Assembly: GCF_021018895.1 (NCBI RefSeq)
Contig: NC_079373.1
Location: 15,658,501-15,722,500 of the forward strand
Direction: 5' to 3'
DNA length: 64,000 nt
DNA from: Seriola aureovittata
Taxonomy: Eukaryota > Chordata > Actinopteri > Carangiformes > Carangidae
Under the pieces are notes generated by a model. It worked only from the letters and a program-made list of their open reading frames with translations, searched no databases and had not been told where the DNA came from. The position numbers were made by a program, and so were the translations under genes. Below are positions 52,289 to 63,964 of the stretch, piece by piece (the stretch's first letter is position 1; each line of letters starts with the position of its first letter).

Positions 52289-53616
52289 CTGGTGATTAAG
52301 AAGTGTGTTAGAACATTAACAGGAGGAAACAGATGAGTGTATAAGTATCCTCAGGTGTGTGTGCGTGTGTGTGTGTGGTTGTGTTTTCGGGGGTTGGGGT
52401 GGTAAAGAGGCTGATTAACTCACTATAACTGGCACATCAACATGTTTGTAATCAAAAGTGGTACCAGAGATACCTTCAGAGCACAAACAATGCTATATTT
52501 ACTTCACATACATGCACATTCACATACGCACACACGTAAACTAGTATTGACCTTAATCAGCATCCCTGAAGGTGCAGATGGTTCTGATTTGTTTGTCTCC
52601 TTTATCAGGAGGATGAGATGGGAAAAGATAAAGAAATAAATCCTCCTATCTTTTTCCTTCTCTTTGACTTGCCTTACCTCCTCCTGCCCTCCATTGCAAA
52701 TGAGTCCTATTACTATTAGCAACTCATCCATTTATGAATGCAGATTAGATGGAATGCATTATGTATCAAACCAAGGGTCATCCATCCCTAAAGGAAGTGG
52801 CTTCTTGAGCCTAGCCTCTCTGTGCCCTAGGAGGGCTGGTCACTCCCTCCTAGGGCTACGTAAAATGCACTAAACAGAACTTGGTTCCCACAACAAATAC
52901 TTTACATAGAATCTGAACTGCCCAGGCAGCCAACCAGTGGACATCAGTAATGTATTTCTCAGTTCATATCCCAAGACTACAGAAGCATAGTGAATGCAAC
53001 ACAGTAATAGTTACGATGGTCAGTGTTGCATAACAGAGCCAGATGGTTTACTTGGCTGGGCCATGGTGCTGGCAGCCATGCGACCGTACGCTTGTTTCCT
53101 GCATGGCCAACATGAAAGAACGGCAAAACACTGTGTTCACATTAGTGGCAGGGTTATGGATTCGGCTGAACCGACAGAAAAGCCAGTGACAGCAGATCCA
53201 TTCAGTAGATGGAGGCGTACTGGCTGCTGTTGAGTCATCACATTTCTGATAACATTTGTGTCAACATCAGTATGCATCACAGTTTCAGACAATGTCGTGT
53301 CATTCAGTTTTGTTTGGCAAAAGCATAAGTCTGAACTGTTTATCGCCTGTTTTAGTAATTCCTGTGGAAATGACAGCAGTGTTTCCATAAAACAGACATA
53401 GTACTGTAAAGAAGAGGCATCAAAACATACAGGAGGAGGTCTGCTGGTAGGGGTGTGTAAGGACGGAGATGCTGGAAGACAGAAAACATCTAGGAAAGGG
53501 TGGGAATATGTCAGTATCCAACCAGGCAGAGAGAAGGTGTCTTGTCAGTGGGTTTAGACTACTGTTTGTGTGTTGTTTGCTACTGAATGAGAAAGAGGGA
53601 GTAAGAGATAAGAGTG

Positions 53617-53671
<55 letters not shown>

Positions 53672-54213
53672 ATGTGTGTGTTGTGATTGCTTGCACAAAA
53701 TCCAAATAGAAATTCTAAATTGACCCTTGATCTGTACTTCCTGTACTTCTGTAGATTTGAATGGAACATGAGAGGTCTCAGCATGAGTGTGGCCGCCCTC
53801 TCTCCCCAGCCTTTCTGAGGACATGAGGGAACTGTTTCCATTAAGCTAATGTGGGTTTGATCCATGGTGATGTAAGTGACGTGACAGGATGTAGGGTGTG
53901 GGGTCAATGTGGTGCTGGGTGTCTGTGGACAGGTGATAAGAGGAGGGAGTAGAGCAGTTGTACGTTCGGGGAGAAGCACTCTCACAGAGAGGGAAGGACA
54001 GTGGTCCGCATACCAATGACGAAAAGCACACAGGACCTGTTTGAATTTGCATGCCCTCTCCTTGAAGTAATCACAGATTTATACTGAGATTGTAAACACA
54101 TTTCAAGTGGATTCAAACAGGGCCAAGAACTAACTGCTACACTGCAGGTGTAGGGTTGCCATACTGAGATATACGGGAGATATACAGGGTGAGAAGAATA
54201 TTATGGAGTTTAC
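52289..54213 (-). other. shank3: Intron between microexons 1 and 2, 1.9 kb
   Basis: Phase-1 intron with a (GT)n array at 53616-53670 and plain sequence otherwise. TGCATG on the minus strand (52512-52517), the RBFOX binding sequence, lies about 230 bp upstream of microexon 2. Confidence 0.62.
53616..53670. repeat. (GT)n microsatellite
   Basis: About 55 bases of GT with single GC interruptions. Confidence 0.95.
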
Positions 54214-54237
54214 CTTCTACGTCATTACAGTCATAGT
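54214..54237 (-). CDS. shank3: Candidate SHANK3 microexon 1 (24 nt) inside the SH3 domain
   Basis: The acceptor is tccatccatgcttcactcaag and the donor GAAG|gtaaac. The exon is AC, seven codons, G: phase 1-1 and in frame after exon 54715-54896. With the upstream G it encodes DYDCNDVE. It is the first of four acidic microexons that share phase, donor type (gtaaa) and an acidic tyrosine motif. UGC lies about 14 bases before the splice site. It is short, so chance is harder to rule out alone; the shared pattern supports it. Confidence 0.6.
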
Positions 54238-54714
54238 CTTGAGTGAAGCATGGATGGAGACAAAAGCACACACACAAACACATGAAAGCGAAGCCACGGC
54301 ACCTCTGTGTAAAGCAGAGAAGAGCACATTTACAGAGTGAATGAAATGATAATTCACAATGTCAAGCTCAAACGACACTGAAATGACTTCCAGGTTGAGA
54401 GATTACATAACTGCTTTGCAGCGAAAAACATAGTGAAGTAATGGTGTGCCTCGGATCTGAGAAGTATGAGAGCATAGGAATGTCTGCTTTTTTATTCTGC
54501 AACGAACCCAACTCAGCTGACGGTCATGCAAGCTACATGTAGCCATGGACTTCACAGGAGATCTTAAACATCACTAGCGGGAATGAGAGAGAGAGTTGCT
54601 GACATGCTATGAAATACAGAATAGAGGCAGAAGTGTCACAAAGTAGTAGATACAGTAGTAGGTTAAGCGAGGGGATAAGATCTGTACTACCACAAATGAT
54701 AGTAGACAACCTAC
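54238..54714 (-). other. shank3: shank3 intron, 477 bp
   Basis: Phase-1 intron after the first SH3 exon, donor AAAG|gtaggt. Nothing else is recognised. Confidence 0.7.
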
Positions 54715-54896
54715 CTTTGACCCTCTCTCCACGGTTGAGTTGGATCTCTCCCTCCCCTTGTGGTGTGTAGGGCTTGACCACGATGAAGGTACGTCCTGGG
54801 ACAGCACTATACAGTTTCCGTTTGGGCCCGCGGGGGCCCGTCAGCGCTGGAGGGGTGTGATGAGGGGGGCTTGGGTCTCGCTGCACTGAGCCGGGG
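54715..54896 (-). CDS. shank3: SHANK3 SH3 domain, first exon
   Basis: This 182-nt exon encodes PGSVQRDPSPPHHTPPAL, then GPRGPKRKLYSAVPGRTF, IVVKPYTPQGEGEIQLN and RGERVK plus a final G. Human SHANK3 has RGPKRKLYSAVPGRKFIAVKAHSPQGEGEIPLHRGEAVK at this place. It supplies the first strands and RT loop of the SH3 domain. The acceptor is atatgtgtttgtttacag|C and the donor AAAG|gtaggt. The first base completes a Ser codon with AG from exon 63795-63964. The frame stays open upstream through the acceptor to ATGs at 54967 and 55033. Confidence 0.95.
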
Positions 54897-55033
54897 CTGT
54901 AAACAAACACATATGTTACTGTGGTGATTCCAGGGAGCTGGTAGCTGAAGCCTGTGGTCACCGACATGGTCGTCAGCGGGACAGCAACCTGGTGGCTCCC
55001 CCTGGTTGTTATGGTGGCCAGGGAGGGATTCAT
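54897..55033 (-). CDS. shank3: Candidate alternative SHANK3 N-terminus (SH3-start isoform), extension of exon 54715-54896
   Basis: Reading upstream of the SH3 exon, the frame is open to a TGA just before 55060. ATG codons occur at 55033 (weak context) and 54967 (good context, ACCATG). The peptide starts MNPSLATITTRGSHQVAVPL and runs MSVTTGFSYQLPGITTVTYV into SPGSVQRD. Codons are GC-rich at third positions, unlike typical intron here. The likely 5' region at 55300-55660 is also GC-rich. This matches the class of mammalian SHANK3 isoforms begun from an intragenic promoter before SH3. Alternatively it is just a chance open stretch before the acceptor. Confidence 0.5.
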
Positions 55034-55299
55034 AAACAAGTCCCGGTGCCTGCCGATCAACAGTCAACAATCAGTGTTCCATGGGAGAGTCATGAGAGGA
55101 GAGTACACTCCTCCCAACCACCCCCCCTCTTCTTATTCCCTCTCTTCCTTCCTTAATAGCACAGACAATATCCTTCTTGCTCCCTTTTACCCTCTCTCTC
55201 TTCTATCTCTCCCCTCTCCCCTGCATCCAAACCGAGGTAGAAGCAGAAATAATTAACGGTAAGAGGGACTGCACTGTTTTCTTCTCTGTGTGGGTCTCT

Positions 55300-55660
55300 C
55301 AGATCCGTCTGTAAGCCCCTCTTAGTCAAACACATCCTGAGTTGGGGCTCCAGCAGTAACCCCCACCAGAGATGGACAGAGATCCCCCATGTCACACCAG
55401 TTCCAGCTGCTCCAGGCTGGGCTACAGATCCTGCCTCGTCCTTGGGTCCTGGTTCTCCTGCTGTGGAGGAGAGAGGCTGGGTCTGCTCCCCAACTCCCGC
55501 TCCTTCTCCCGGGAGTCCCGCCGCGTCTGCCTTTCCTCTCCCCTCCACCCCTCACACACACACACTCGCTCACACACACTCTGACAATGCTGCTGCTGCT
55601 GCTGCTGCGCTCCGTGGCTCCCCTCCCCTTTGACGGCTCGCTCACACTCACACACCACAA
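55300..55660 (-). promoter_or_regulatory. shank3: GC-rich patch, possible intragenic promoter or 5' UTR exon
   Basis: This stretch has more CpG and GC than the flanking intron, with a (CAG)n run on the minus strand (55588-55608) and segments such as GACGCGGCGGGACTCCCGGG. It lies 270-630 bp upstream, in gene sense, of the candidate SH3-start ATG at 55033. No TATA box was identified. Confidence 0.3.
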
Positions 55661-56270
55661 GCCCTCTATGTGCATTCTAGCCGTGCGCACAAGCACATAC
55701 ACAGACAGCCCCCCCCACTCCCGCTAACATTGCACCTCCGCTAGCATGGCATACGCCACTACCAGCATGTTGCTAACACATCGCTGACATACACATACAC
55801 ACACTAGACCCATAGCACGATTGATCTCCCCCTGCCTGTCTGCCTGCGAGCGTGCATGCACCATGGCTCCCTGAGGCAGGCTGTGAGAGTATGTGTATGT
55901 GCGTATCTGTGTGTGTGAGTGTGCATGCTGGTGTGCAGTGGGGCGGGGGGCAAAAAGCTCCAGCCCATTTGGTTTAATTGTCGCTCCTCCCTCTTTCCCT
56001 TTGCCTTGAATTCCCTCCTTCTCTCTTTCATTCTCTTGCTTCCATTTCACCTTCTTGTCCCTCTCCTTTTTAACATTTCTTCGCATTGCATCTTCACTCT
56101 CTCTCTCTCTCCTTCTCTCTCTCTCTGGTGGTGAATTCTAATACAGTAGCAGCAGAGCTCCGCCTAGTCTTCATTCATCACTACATTGCCACCGCTGTGT
56201 AAGTTGCATTCAGCATCATTCTGCTGCTTGTATTGTCAAAGCTTTCTTTCAAGCAAAATCAAAAAACACA

Positions 56271-56273
<3 letters not shown>

Positions 56274-56350
<77 letters not shown>
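56274..56350. repeat. (AT)n microsatellite
   Basis: About 75 bases of pure AT. Confidence 0.97.
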
Positions 56351-56353
<3 letters not shown>

Positions 56354-58094
56354 CATCATGTTTATCTGATCTGGGATTTGCTTGAGAGTGATTTTATGTG
56401 TATTACAGATATAGACAAATTCCCTGTTCATTTATTGTAACAAGTGACCTGAAATCTCTAAACACCTGTCTATCTACCTCTTTCAGTCTCCTGCCATTCC
56501 TCCCCCAGCACATTGTATCAGTCACTTCATAGCCTTCATTCTTTCATTCACCTGATTCCAGCTTCCCATGCCCTTTCCCCTTCTTTCTCCATCCTTCTGT
56601 CTCCCCCTTCCTCATTTTAAGCCTTGTTTGTCTCTCTCTCCCCCCAACTCTCTATTGCTTTTCTTGCTCTCCTCACCTCACCCAGTCTCTCTTTCTCTGT
56701 CCCCCTCTTCATCGAAACAACGGCTTGCTGATGGCTTTCCAATTACCACAGGGACTGAGGGGCCGGGATGGCTGCCGCATGTTAATGTCTGAGCCCCGGC
56801 ACTGAACATCAGCAGCACACAAAGCGGTGGGGATGGAGGGTTGGAGAAGTAAGGAGATGAGGCTATGTCAAAGTGACACAGACAGCCAAAAAATTAGATC
56901 TCTTAAGGATATCTATTTCAATGACTCAGATCTGTCTCCTCCACCCACACACCTTTGCCACCCCATACACCCACTGTGAAGTTATGCACAAAGCCTGACC
57001 CCAGCAGCTCCCTGAAGCCAAGCTGATGATGGTCACGTTGACACATGTTATCTATGTGTCAGACAGAAGGGTGGGGTTTTACGGGATGAAGCCATAATTG
57101 TCAACTGCAATTTAACATTCCAACAATTTAAGATTTTACTATTTCTCACTAGAAAATACATTTTTATGACTTATTCAAATATTTTTTATTTATTTTAATT
57201 AGTTTTAATTGTTTTAAAATGCTATTTTAATGTCATCTTAATGTTTTATGTTTAATGCATTTCCATGCCTCTGAAAAGGCATTAGGCAAACATTACTATT
57301 ATGGTGAGCCCATGAGTTTCTTTTGGTACTATCTTCGATTTCACTTCTACATGATTTCATATCCTCTCTGGCTGTACCACAGTTTAACAGACCACCAGAA
57401 GAGTCAAGCAGAAACCTGTGTGCAGTCACTTCCAAATTAAACCGAATGAGAACAAAGAGCAGACCCCTCTTTATTGTAGTATTGACCAGGAGGCTTTATA
57501 AAACTTTTAAAGGATTTTTAATTTCTAATTTTTCAAGTGGGACATGACAAATACTCAGTGTTTTTCCAGGTGTATGTCTGAATATGTTTGAAAAGGTTTC
57601 ATACCTATTTTGTTTTGTTGTTCACGTGTTACTTTTGGATCCTGGATGTATGAATAGATCATTATATCAATTTTATTTCCAAATGGGGTTTGTGTTTTTC
57701 CCATGAGTAACAAATGATTTAGACATCTAATGTGTATTGTGTGGCTTTAGATTGCATGATGATATGATTCACCGTATGCAAAATCATGCTGCATTTTCGA
57801 CACAAAAGCTTTTTTTTTCTCGTCTCTTTCACTGTGCTTCATTAAGAGTGTCTTTTACAGGATACAGTTGTAGGATCCATTACATGCACACACAAGTACA
57901 CACATATACACAAAGTTCTAATGCAGTCTATTACAAAAACTCCATCGTTTCCTAGGACACCAGCCATGCCTCTGTAACGATGGCAACTGTCAATAAAAGG
58001 AAAGGCTAGAATTACCGCCTCGCGGCTGTATAACTCCGCCAACCAGCCAAGTTGCAAGAAATATGGTCACAATCTCCCCTTCTTGAGTTACAGC

Positions 58095-58450
58095 ATTAAA
58101 TAATGGCCAAAGGAATTTTTACAGAACATTATGATGTCACAGTGACATCAACCTTTCACCACCAAATTGTAACCAGTTCATCCTCGAGTCCAAGTGAATG
58201 TTTGTGCCAGACGTAATGAAATTCTCTCTGGGCGTTCCTGATTAACTGCACTCACAAGACAGGCGAGGTCACTGTGACCTTGAACTTTGACCTTTGCCTT
58301 ACAAAATCTTATCAGTTCACCCTTGAGTACAACTGATTGTTTGTACCCAATTTGAATGAATTCCCTGAAGGCGTTACTGAAATACTGCATTCAGAAAATC
58401 GAGATGGACCAGCAGACAGATGGCAAACCCGAAAATGCCTCATAGCCCTT
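58095..58450. repeat. Fish interspersed repeat with internal tandem units, copy 2
   Basis: Same family and orientation as 44695-45115. It carries GTAACCAGTTCATCC, GAGTCCAAGTGAATGTTTG, TGTGCCAGACGTAATGAAAT, TGTGACCTTGAACTTTGACC and AATTCCCTGAAGGCGTTACTG, and ends near GACAGATGGCAAACCCGAAA. The tail is shorter than in copy 1. Confidence 0.75.
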
Positions 58451-59429
58451 GCTGTCGCCAACACTGAAGCAGTCAATCTGTCATAAATACTTTGCCTTAA
58501 ATTACATGGTTGATTGGCTAATGTCATCTCACACATTTCAGTCATCTCTCCCATGTTTTATTTTCATATAAATAAAGGGATATCAGATAAAACAAGACAC
58601 AAAAATTAGTTGCACAAAGTAAACAAGTGAATTTTGTGCCAAATCACGAGCAAACGCTTGCGTCTTATTTGTTATGTGCCTTTTGACCTCTTCATCTGTG
58701 TTTTCAAGACTGGATCAAAATTTAGATTATTCCAGATAAGTGGCCCTTATCAGAAGTCTTAGAGCCAATAATTTGGGCATGCCAGCGATCAGATACTTGA
58801 TTAGGATCAATGAGCCAGACAGGTTAACATTTGAACAGCTCAATAATTAATCTCGCTGCTTCAGTTTGGATGTCAAAATCTATGAACTGCCTACATAACT
58901 CTGAAGATGCAACTGCAAATGCCATTAAATGCCATTTTCACAGATGCTATCAAACTAAGCAGCTTCACTGTAGCCTTTCCTCACATGACTGCCTTGCTGT
59001 CTCAGGTAAATGGCTTTTTCCTCAAATAGCCCAGCTCCCTAAGGTGAGATGAGCCCATTATAAACTCAGTCATAATCAGCGTCACACTTTGCATCCTAAT
59101 GATCATCAGTCTGTCCTTGCTTTGCTGCACTTGAATGATTGCCCAATGTGGGAGTGTTTATGGCTATCAAGGAGGAACTAGAATGCGGTATCTGCTCATT
59201 GAACAGAACGTTTCGAGGTCTTGAACAGCAATCTGTTTGTACACAGAAAGCTTATGATTCACAGAGACTTCACCATTAAGCGAAATTAGAAGAGAGGGGC
59301 AATTGCTGTGATCAGAACATAACTCTAAACTTTACCTCGATCTGAGAAAGGGGAGGAGGCTCAGATAAACAAACCACTTAGCTCATCTGGCTAACAGTTT
59401 TTCAGGGTGTGTTGTGGGTGTGTGGAGGG

Positions 59430-60060
59430 AATATGGGGAGACAGGGCCGTGCCCTGAGAACATCCTTCACTGAATGTAGCTGTAAGAGAGTCAAACAATT
59501 CACTCCCAATTGAAATTACAGAATTTAAATATCTTGTGGTCTTGTTCACAAGTGTGGGTAAGTAAGCATGGGAGATTGACAGGTCTACCCATTTGGCACC
59601 TGCAGTGGTGTAGGTAGTAGACTGTCGTAGTAAAAGGGAACTAACCCTGAGGGTCAGGCCCTCAGTTGATAAACGCTCCAATCTTCACCTATGGCCATGA
59701 GCTCTGGGGACTGACAGAAAGACGGAGATCATGGATACAAGACGGCAAAATTAGCTTCTTTCGCAAGGTTTCTGGGCTAACCCTCAGGGATGAGGTGAAG
59801 GGTTTAGATATGCAGAAGGCACTCAGAGCAAAACTTCATGGGCACATCAAACTGGAGGAAACCCCAGGGCAAAACCCAGAACCTGCTGGAGGGATTACGT
59901 ATCAAATCTGGCCTGGGAATGCCTTGGAATCCCCCAGGAAGAGCTGGAGGATATGAGTGGAAAGAAGGACATCGGGCCTAACATGGTTATCAGACTGCTA
60001 CCATGACCTGGACCAGAATGAGTGGCAGAAGATGCTGAAGAGTAGATAAGGCACCTGCGG
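59430..60060 (+). mobile_element. Degenerate non-LTR retrotransposon fragment (3' part of ORF2)
   Basis: The plus strand reads YGHELWGLTERRRSWIQDGK, ISFFRKVSGLTLRDEVKGLD and later WPGNALESPRKSWR. This is the ending common in fish LINEs (HELWVMTERVRSR...MSFLRRVAGLSLRDRVR...). Upstream, near 59430-59660, the text matches the preceding RT/thumb region but is frame-broken. The orientation is opposite to shank3. The copy is dead. Confidence 0.75.
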
Positions 60061-62351
60061 TACTGCCATGTTACAGTTCTTTGCCTGCAGTTACTGGCCT
60101 TCACCATGTTTGGTGGTGAGGTGGCTGCACTATTTATTAAACCACATCCACGCTGTTTGATGGATTCTGATTTTGATCAAGACTTACAATCAGTTTTACA
60201 TATTGTAAGTCCTTGTAAAGGCTTCTCTTCTTCATGACATGACTGTACTGTTGATTTATTGTGTGTGGCCAGACCTGTGCAGATAACATCAGTGTATTAA
60301 ACAAAGACAGAAGCTAAAAAGCCAAATGGATCAGAATCACAGCATCACCCTCCGATAAGAATTATGATTTGCACAGATCAATACCACTCCCCTGTGTCCT
60401 CCTTTGATGTGAATTCTCCACAGGTGAGGCAGAAGAAGCTCAACTCTGCATCTCCTGCTTCTCTTCCACCCTATCCCTGTCCTCCTTTTTCTCTGTGTAC
60501 CTCAGCCCTTTGGCTGTGTTAAGACAGCATGGATAATCTACACACCAACAGCCACTGGTGTGACTAATGTAAAGAAAGAGGGAAGGATAGAAGGTAAAAA
60601 GAGGTGAGGAGAACAGCAACTAACAAAAATGAAAAGGCGAAGGGAACATGACGCCTCTTGTTTGGGTTTTTTGCCCGTATAAATCACATCAGGGGTCATC
60701 AAACAGCACAACAGCAGTTAATAACAGCTTCGTGCTCACCTCCAGCTACCACAACAATCTTACATGCCAACATGAGTCAGAATGTTGTGTGACTGAATCT
60801 TCTTTTGAAACGAGGATTCGGTCCCCTGTGTCCAAGTCTCCTCCCACACTTTTCAGATAAAGGGCAGCAGGAGTGTATCCTGACATTCAAATATTATTTC
60901 CAAACAGTGGCCTGGGTGGGTATTTGACAGAACCTCTGCTGCCGATGTTTTAGTAAATTTGACTCTTCGAAAAACCTCACATGTCCATTTCTGATCTTAA
61001 CCAGTCAGAGGGCATATGATAATGGTTTTTACCTAATAAAAACTGGCAAAACACTCACTTCACCATGACAACTACAAAGGAAGTTGGTTGAAAATGTAAA
61101 ATGTGTTTCTGTACTGTTGTAGGAAAAACTAAAACAGGAGCGACACACTTGAAATGGAAAAGATAAAAGTTGATATCTTCTTCTTCTTGAGAGCTTTTCG
61201 TCCAAACCAAGACTGATGACTAGGTTTTTAGATGTACAGTGTCCTCTCGATGATCACTCATTACTTTGCATTGACTGCACATCATGTTACATAACCAATA
61301 AACCTCTGAATTTTCTTCATTCTATATAAAATTCTGCCATATTATCATATTTTCACCCAAGGTAATGTCTTATATTGTCAACTGCATTAGTTAAAGTGAT
61401 TATTACCCACACTTCTATGCTTTAACCTGCCTTGGTGAACTTTGTTATTCTGTCTTGATTTAGTCTTAATAAGCCACTCTGACCTATCTGTATCCTCTCG
61501 ATTGTCTCCATCTAAACTTTCTGCTGAAGGCAGGCCAAACTATTGAACCCTGACAGTACAGCACACGTCCAAGCAGGAGGAAGTGATGGTGAGTTCCACA
61601 GGAACTTGCTGGAGTCTGCCGTTGGGCGGGCTGTTGACCGGCCAAGCTAATTTCACACTCCCCTGGTACCCATGATGCCTCTAGAGTTACCATGGGCATA
61701 AACAGAAGGTCAGAGAGAGAAACAGAGAAGGGGAGGAAGAAATATTAGAGAGAAAATATTCAAGGACAGCATCAGTCTCACTTGGGTGCAGGTTCTGGCC
61801 ATGGAGACCAGCTGCTCATTTTGGGCTTTTTATACATTCACCTCACTTTAATACTTGGTGTAAGGGTAATGCGCACAGAGGAACAAGGTCTCAACTCCCT
61901 GTGTACAGAAGGCCATTTAGGCCAGGACACAGTGGACATACTAAACCTGCTGTCCTCTATCCTTTTCCCTTTCTTCACACTCTAATCGACCTTGTACAAA
62001 TAAGAACATAACAGGTATCTCTGTCAGTGAGCATTCATGCGAATGTAATGCCAGATGTGGCAGAGGAAGATGCACTTACTGTCAAGGCACACATGACAGA
62101 GAGAGGAGGGCGGTTTAACACTGCAGTCTGAATTTATTAATGAACCAAATTCACTTCATATAATTCAATTTCAGATTGAACACTTCACAGCTTTAGTTTC
62201 TATCCTGTGTGATATGTCCAAGTTACATGATGTAATAAAGGATGTTGACTGCTCTCTGGCGGCAAACCTTAGATTAATGGCTCTGTGTGTACGTGTTTAT
62301 GAGTGTGTGTGTGTTTGTGAAGGACAGAATGAAAGGTAGAAACTGAGAGCA

Positions 62352-62358
<7 letters not shown>

Positions 62359-62421
<63 letters not shown>
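62359..62421. repeat. (GA)n microsatellite
   Basis: About 60 bases of GA with one AAAG interruption. Confidence 0.95.
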
Positions 62422-62885
62422 TCTTTGATGGATAGAGTAAAGTGACAGGAGAGTATTAGAGGAGAGGGGAGTACGGCTGGCGTTGTGTCTCTAATGCAAT
62501 TCCCCCGTCAGACTGTTTCACACATACACACAGAGAGGGAGGCATCCACACACTGCGGAATCACATTAGATGTGTGCCGTACGTAGGTGATCTTGCTCTG
62601 ACATATGATCATAATAAAAAGCATAACAAACCAAGTGTCACTAAACCACTTCAATCTTTTGCTTCAAGATGTGATCAGGGCCCTAGTTTACTGTGCAGTT
62701 CCTCTAATGGTTCAGTGTACAAGTGAGGAGATTTGTTCCAGCACCCAGCAGCACAACTACATCTGTGGATTTATGTATCAATCGACTGACAAGCTGTTTT
62801 GAACTGAGTGGCCCATCCAATGACATTACTCATAGCTCTAATTTCAGAATGTATCCACTGTCTCTCAATCTCTCTTACACAAACT

Positions 62886-62887
<2 letters not shown>

Positions 62888-62940
<53 letters not shown>
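62888..62940. repeat. (CA)n microsatellite
   Basis: About 52 bases of CA. Confidence 0.96.
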
Positions 62941-62943
<3 letters not shown>

Positions 62944-63794
62944 GCTTGGCAGTCTCCAATTAGTCCCCATGGTGATCATTATTAGCCCCTTTCCATCTGT
63001 CTATCTCTGAACTGTGAAGGCACCCGTGCACACAGCTGTGTGCATGTGGGCATACATACACGTCAAAACACATACAAACAGACACACAGATTTGAAGCAT
63101 GTTATCTGCCCTCTGTCCTGCTAGCAGGGCAAATCCTGCATTTCTGCATAGCTTCTTATAGTAACCTTGGCACTGATCATTGCACTCAAACCCTGACAAG
63201 AGCACGGGTCACAACAGCTCCACCAAATGCAATTATAAAATACCTCTTACTGATCAGTGTTTAAATCTGCCACTAAAAATCTGATTCCAATGTATTTTCA
63301 TAAAACATACATTTTCATGTTCAGTTCCCAGTTTATGCTTTATATAGGTGACTTTTTTTCGAACAGGTTGCAAGTGCATTTTCAACATGAAAACGACTTT
63401 CATATGTGCCTGGGATTGATATCAATAAATAAACAAGATTCTGCACTGACTGATGTTATGTCATGTTTATCACCAGTGGCAGACGGTAGCAGATGGTCTA
63501 AGATGCAGAATGCTGCCTGGTGACTAACAAGTGACTCAAACATAACACATGGGGCTTTTTTTGCTTTTTAAAATTAGGTTTAAATATCGAAGTATGTGTG
63601 TAATCACGAGGCCAATCACAGACTATCTAATAAAAACGACTAACTGCTGAGACTAGCTGGTGTGAGACATGAGTTAGGAGCAGGAGGGAGACAATTTGCT
63701 TATTTATGAAGCTCTCTATAAAACTTTATTAAGTTGAATAATCACTAGAAATAACATATGACGTTGAGCTGAGGTCAAAGCAAATCTTACAGAC

Positions 63795-63964
63795 CTGAGT
63801 CTTCCACGAGGGCCGTGTCCATGGGGGTAGCCATGGCTGTGGGACCTCCTGGGAATCGGCTTGTCGTCATCATGCATGTGATGTAGTGAAGGCGAGCGGG
63901 AATGAGAGGATCTGGAGCTGCCGGTACTCTGGAGACTGCTGTCAGGGATCTCACCGTGACGGCT
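63795..63964 (-). CDS. shank3: SHANK3 exon between the ankyrin repeats and SH3, Ser/His-rich linker
   Basis: This 170-nt exon encodes SRHGEIPDSSLQSTGSSRSS, HSRSPSLHHMHDDDKPIPRR, SHSHGYPHGHGPRGRL plus AG. It lies where human SHANK3 has the low-complexity linker between ankyrin repeats and SH3; SRSPSLHR/NR-like text is typical of SHANK linkers. The acceptor is ttcctctgctctatgtcag. The donor AG|gtctgt is weak, but it is the only one whose phase fits the acceptor at 54897. A stronger donor TCT|gtaaga lies four bases further and would shift the frame. The identity rests mainly on position, phase and composition. Confidence 0.85.

Larger units (their letters stand above)
54897..63794 (-). other. 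shank3: shank3 intron, 8.9 kb
   Basis: Phase-2 intron between the Ser/His-rich exon and the first SH3 exon. It contains a GC-rich patch at 55300-55660, an (AT)n array, a half-site-rich repeat, a LINE fragment, and (GA)n and (CA)n arrays. No further coding exon is seen. Confidence 0.85.
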
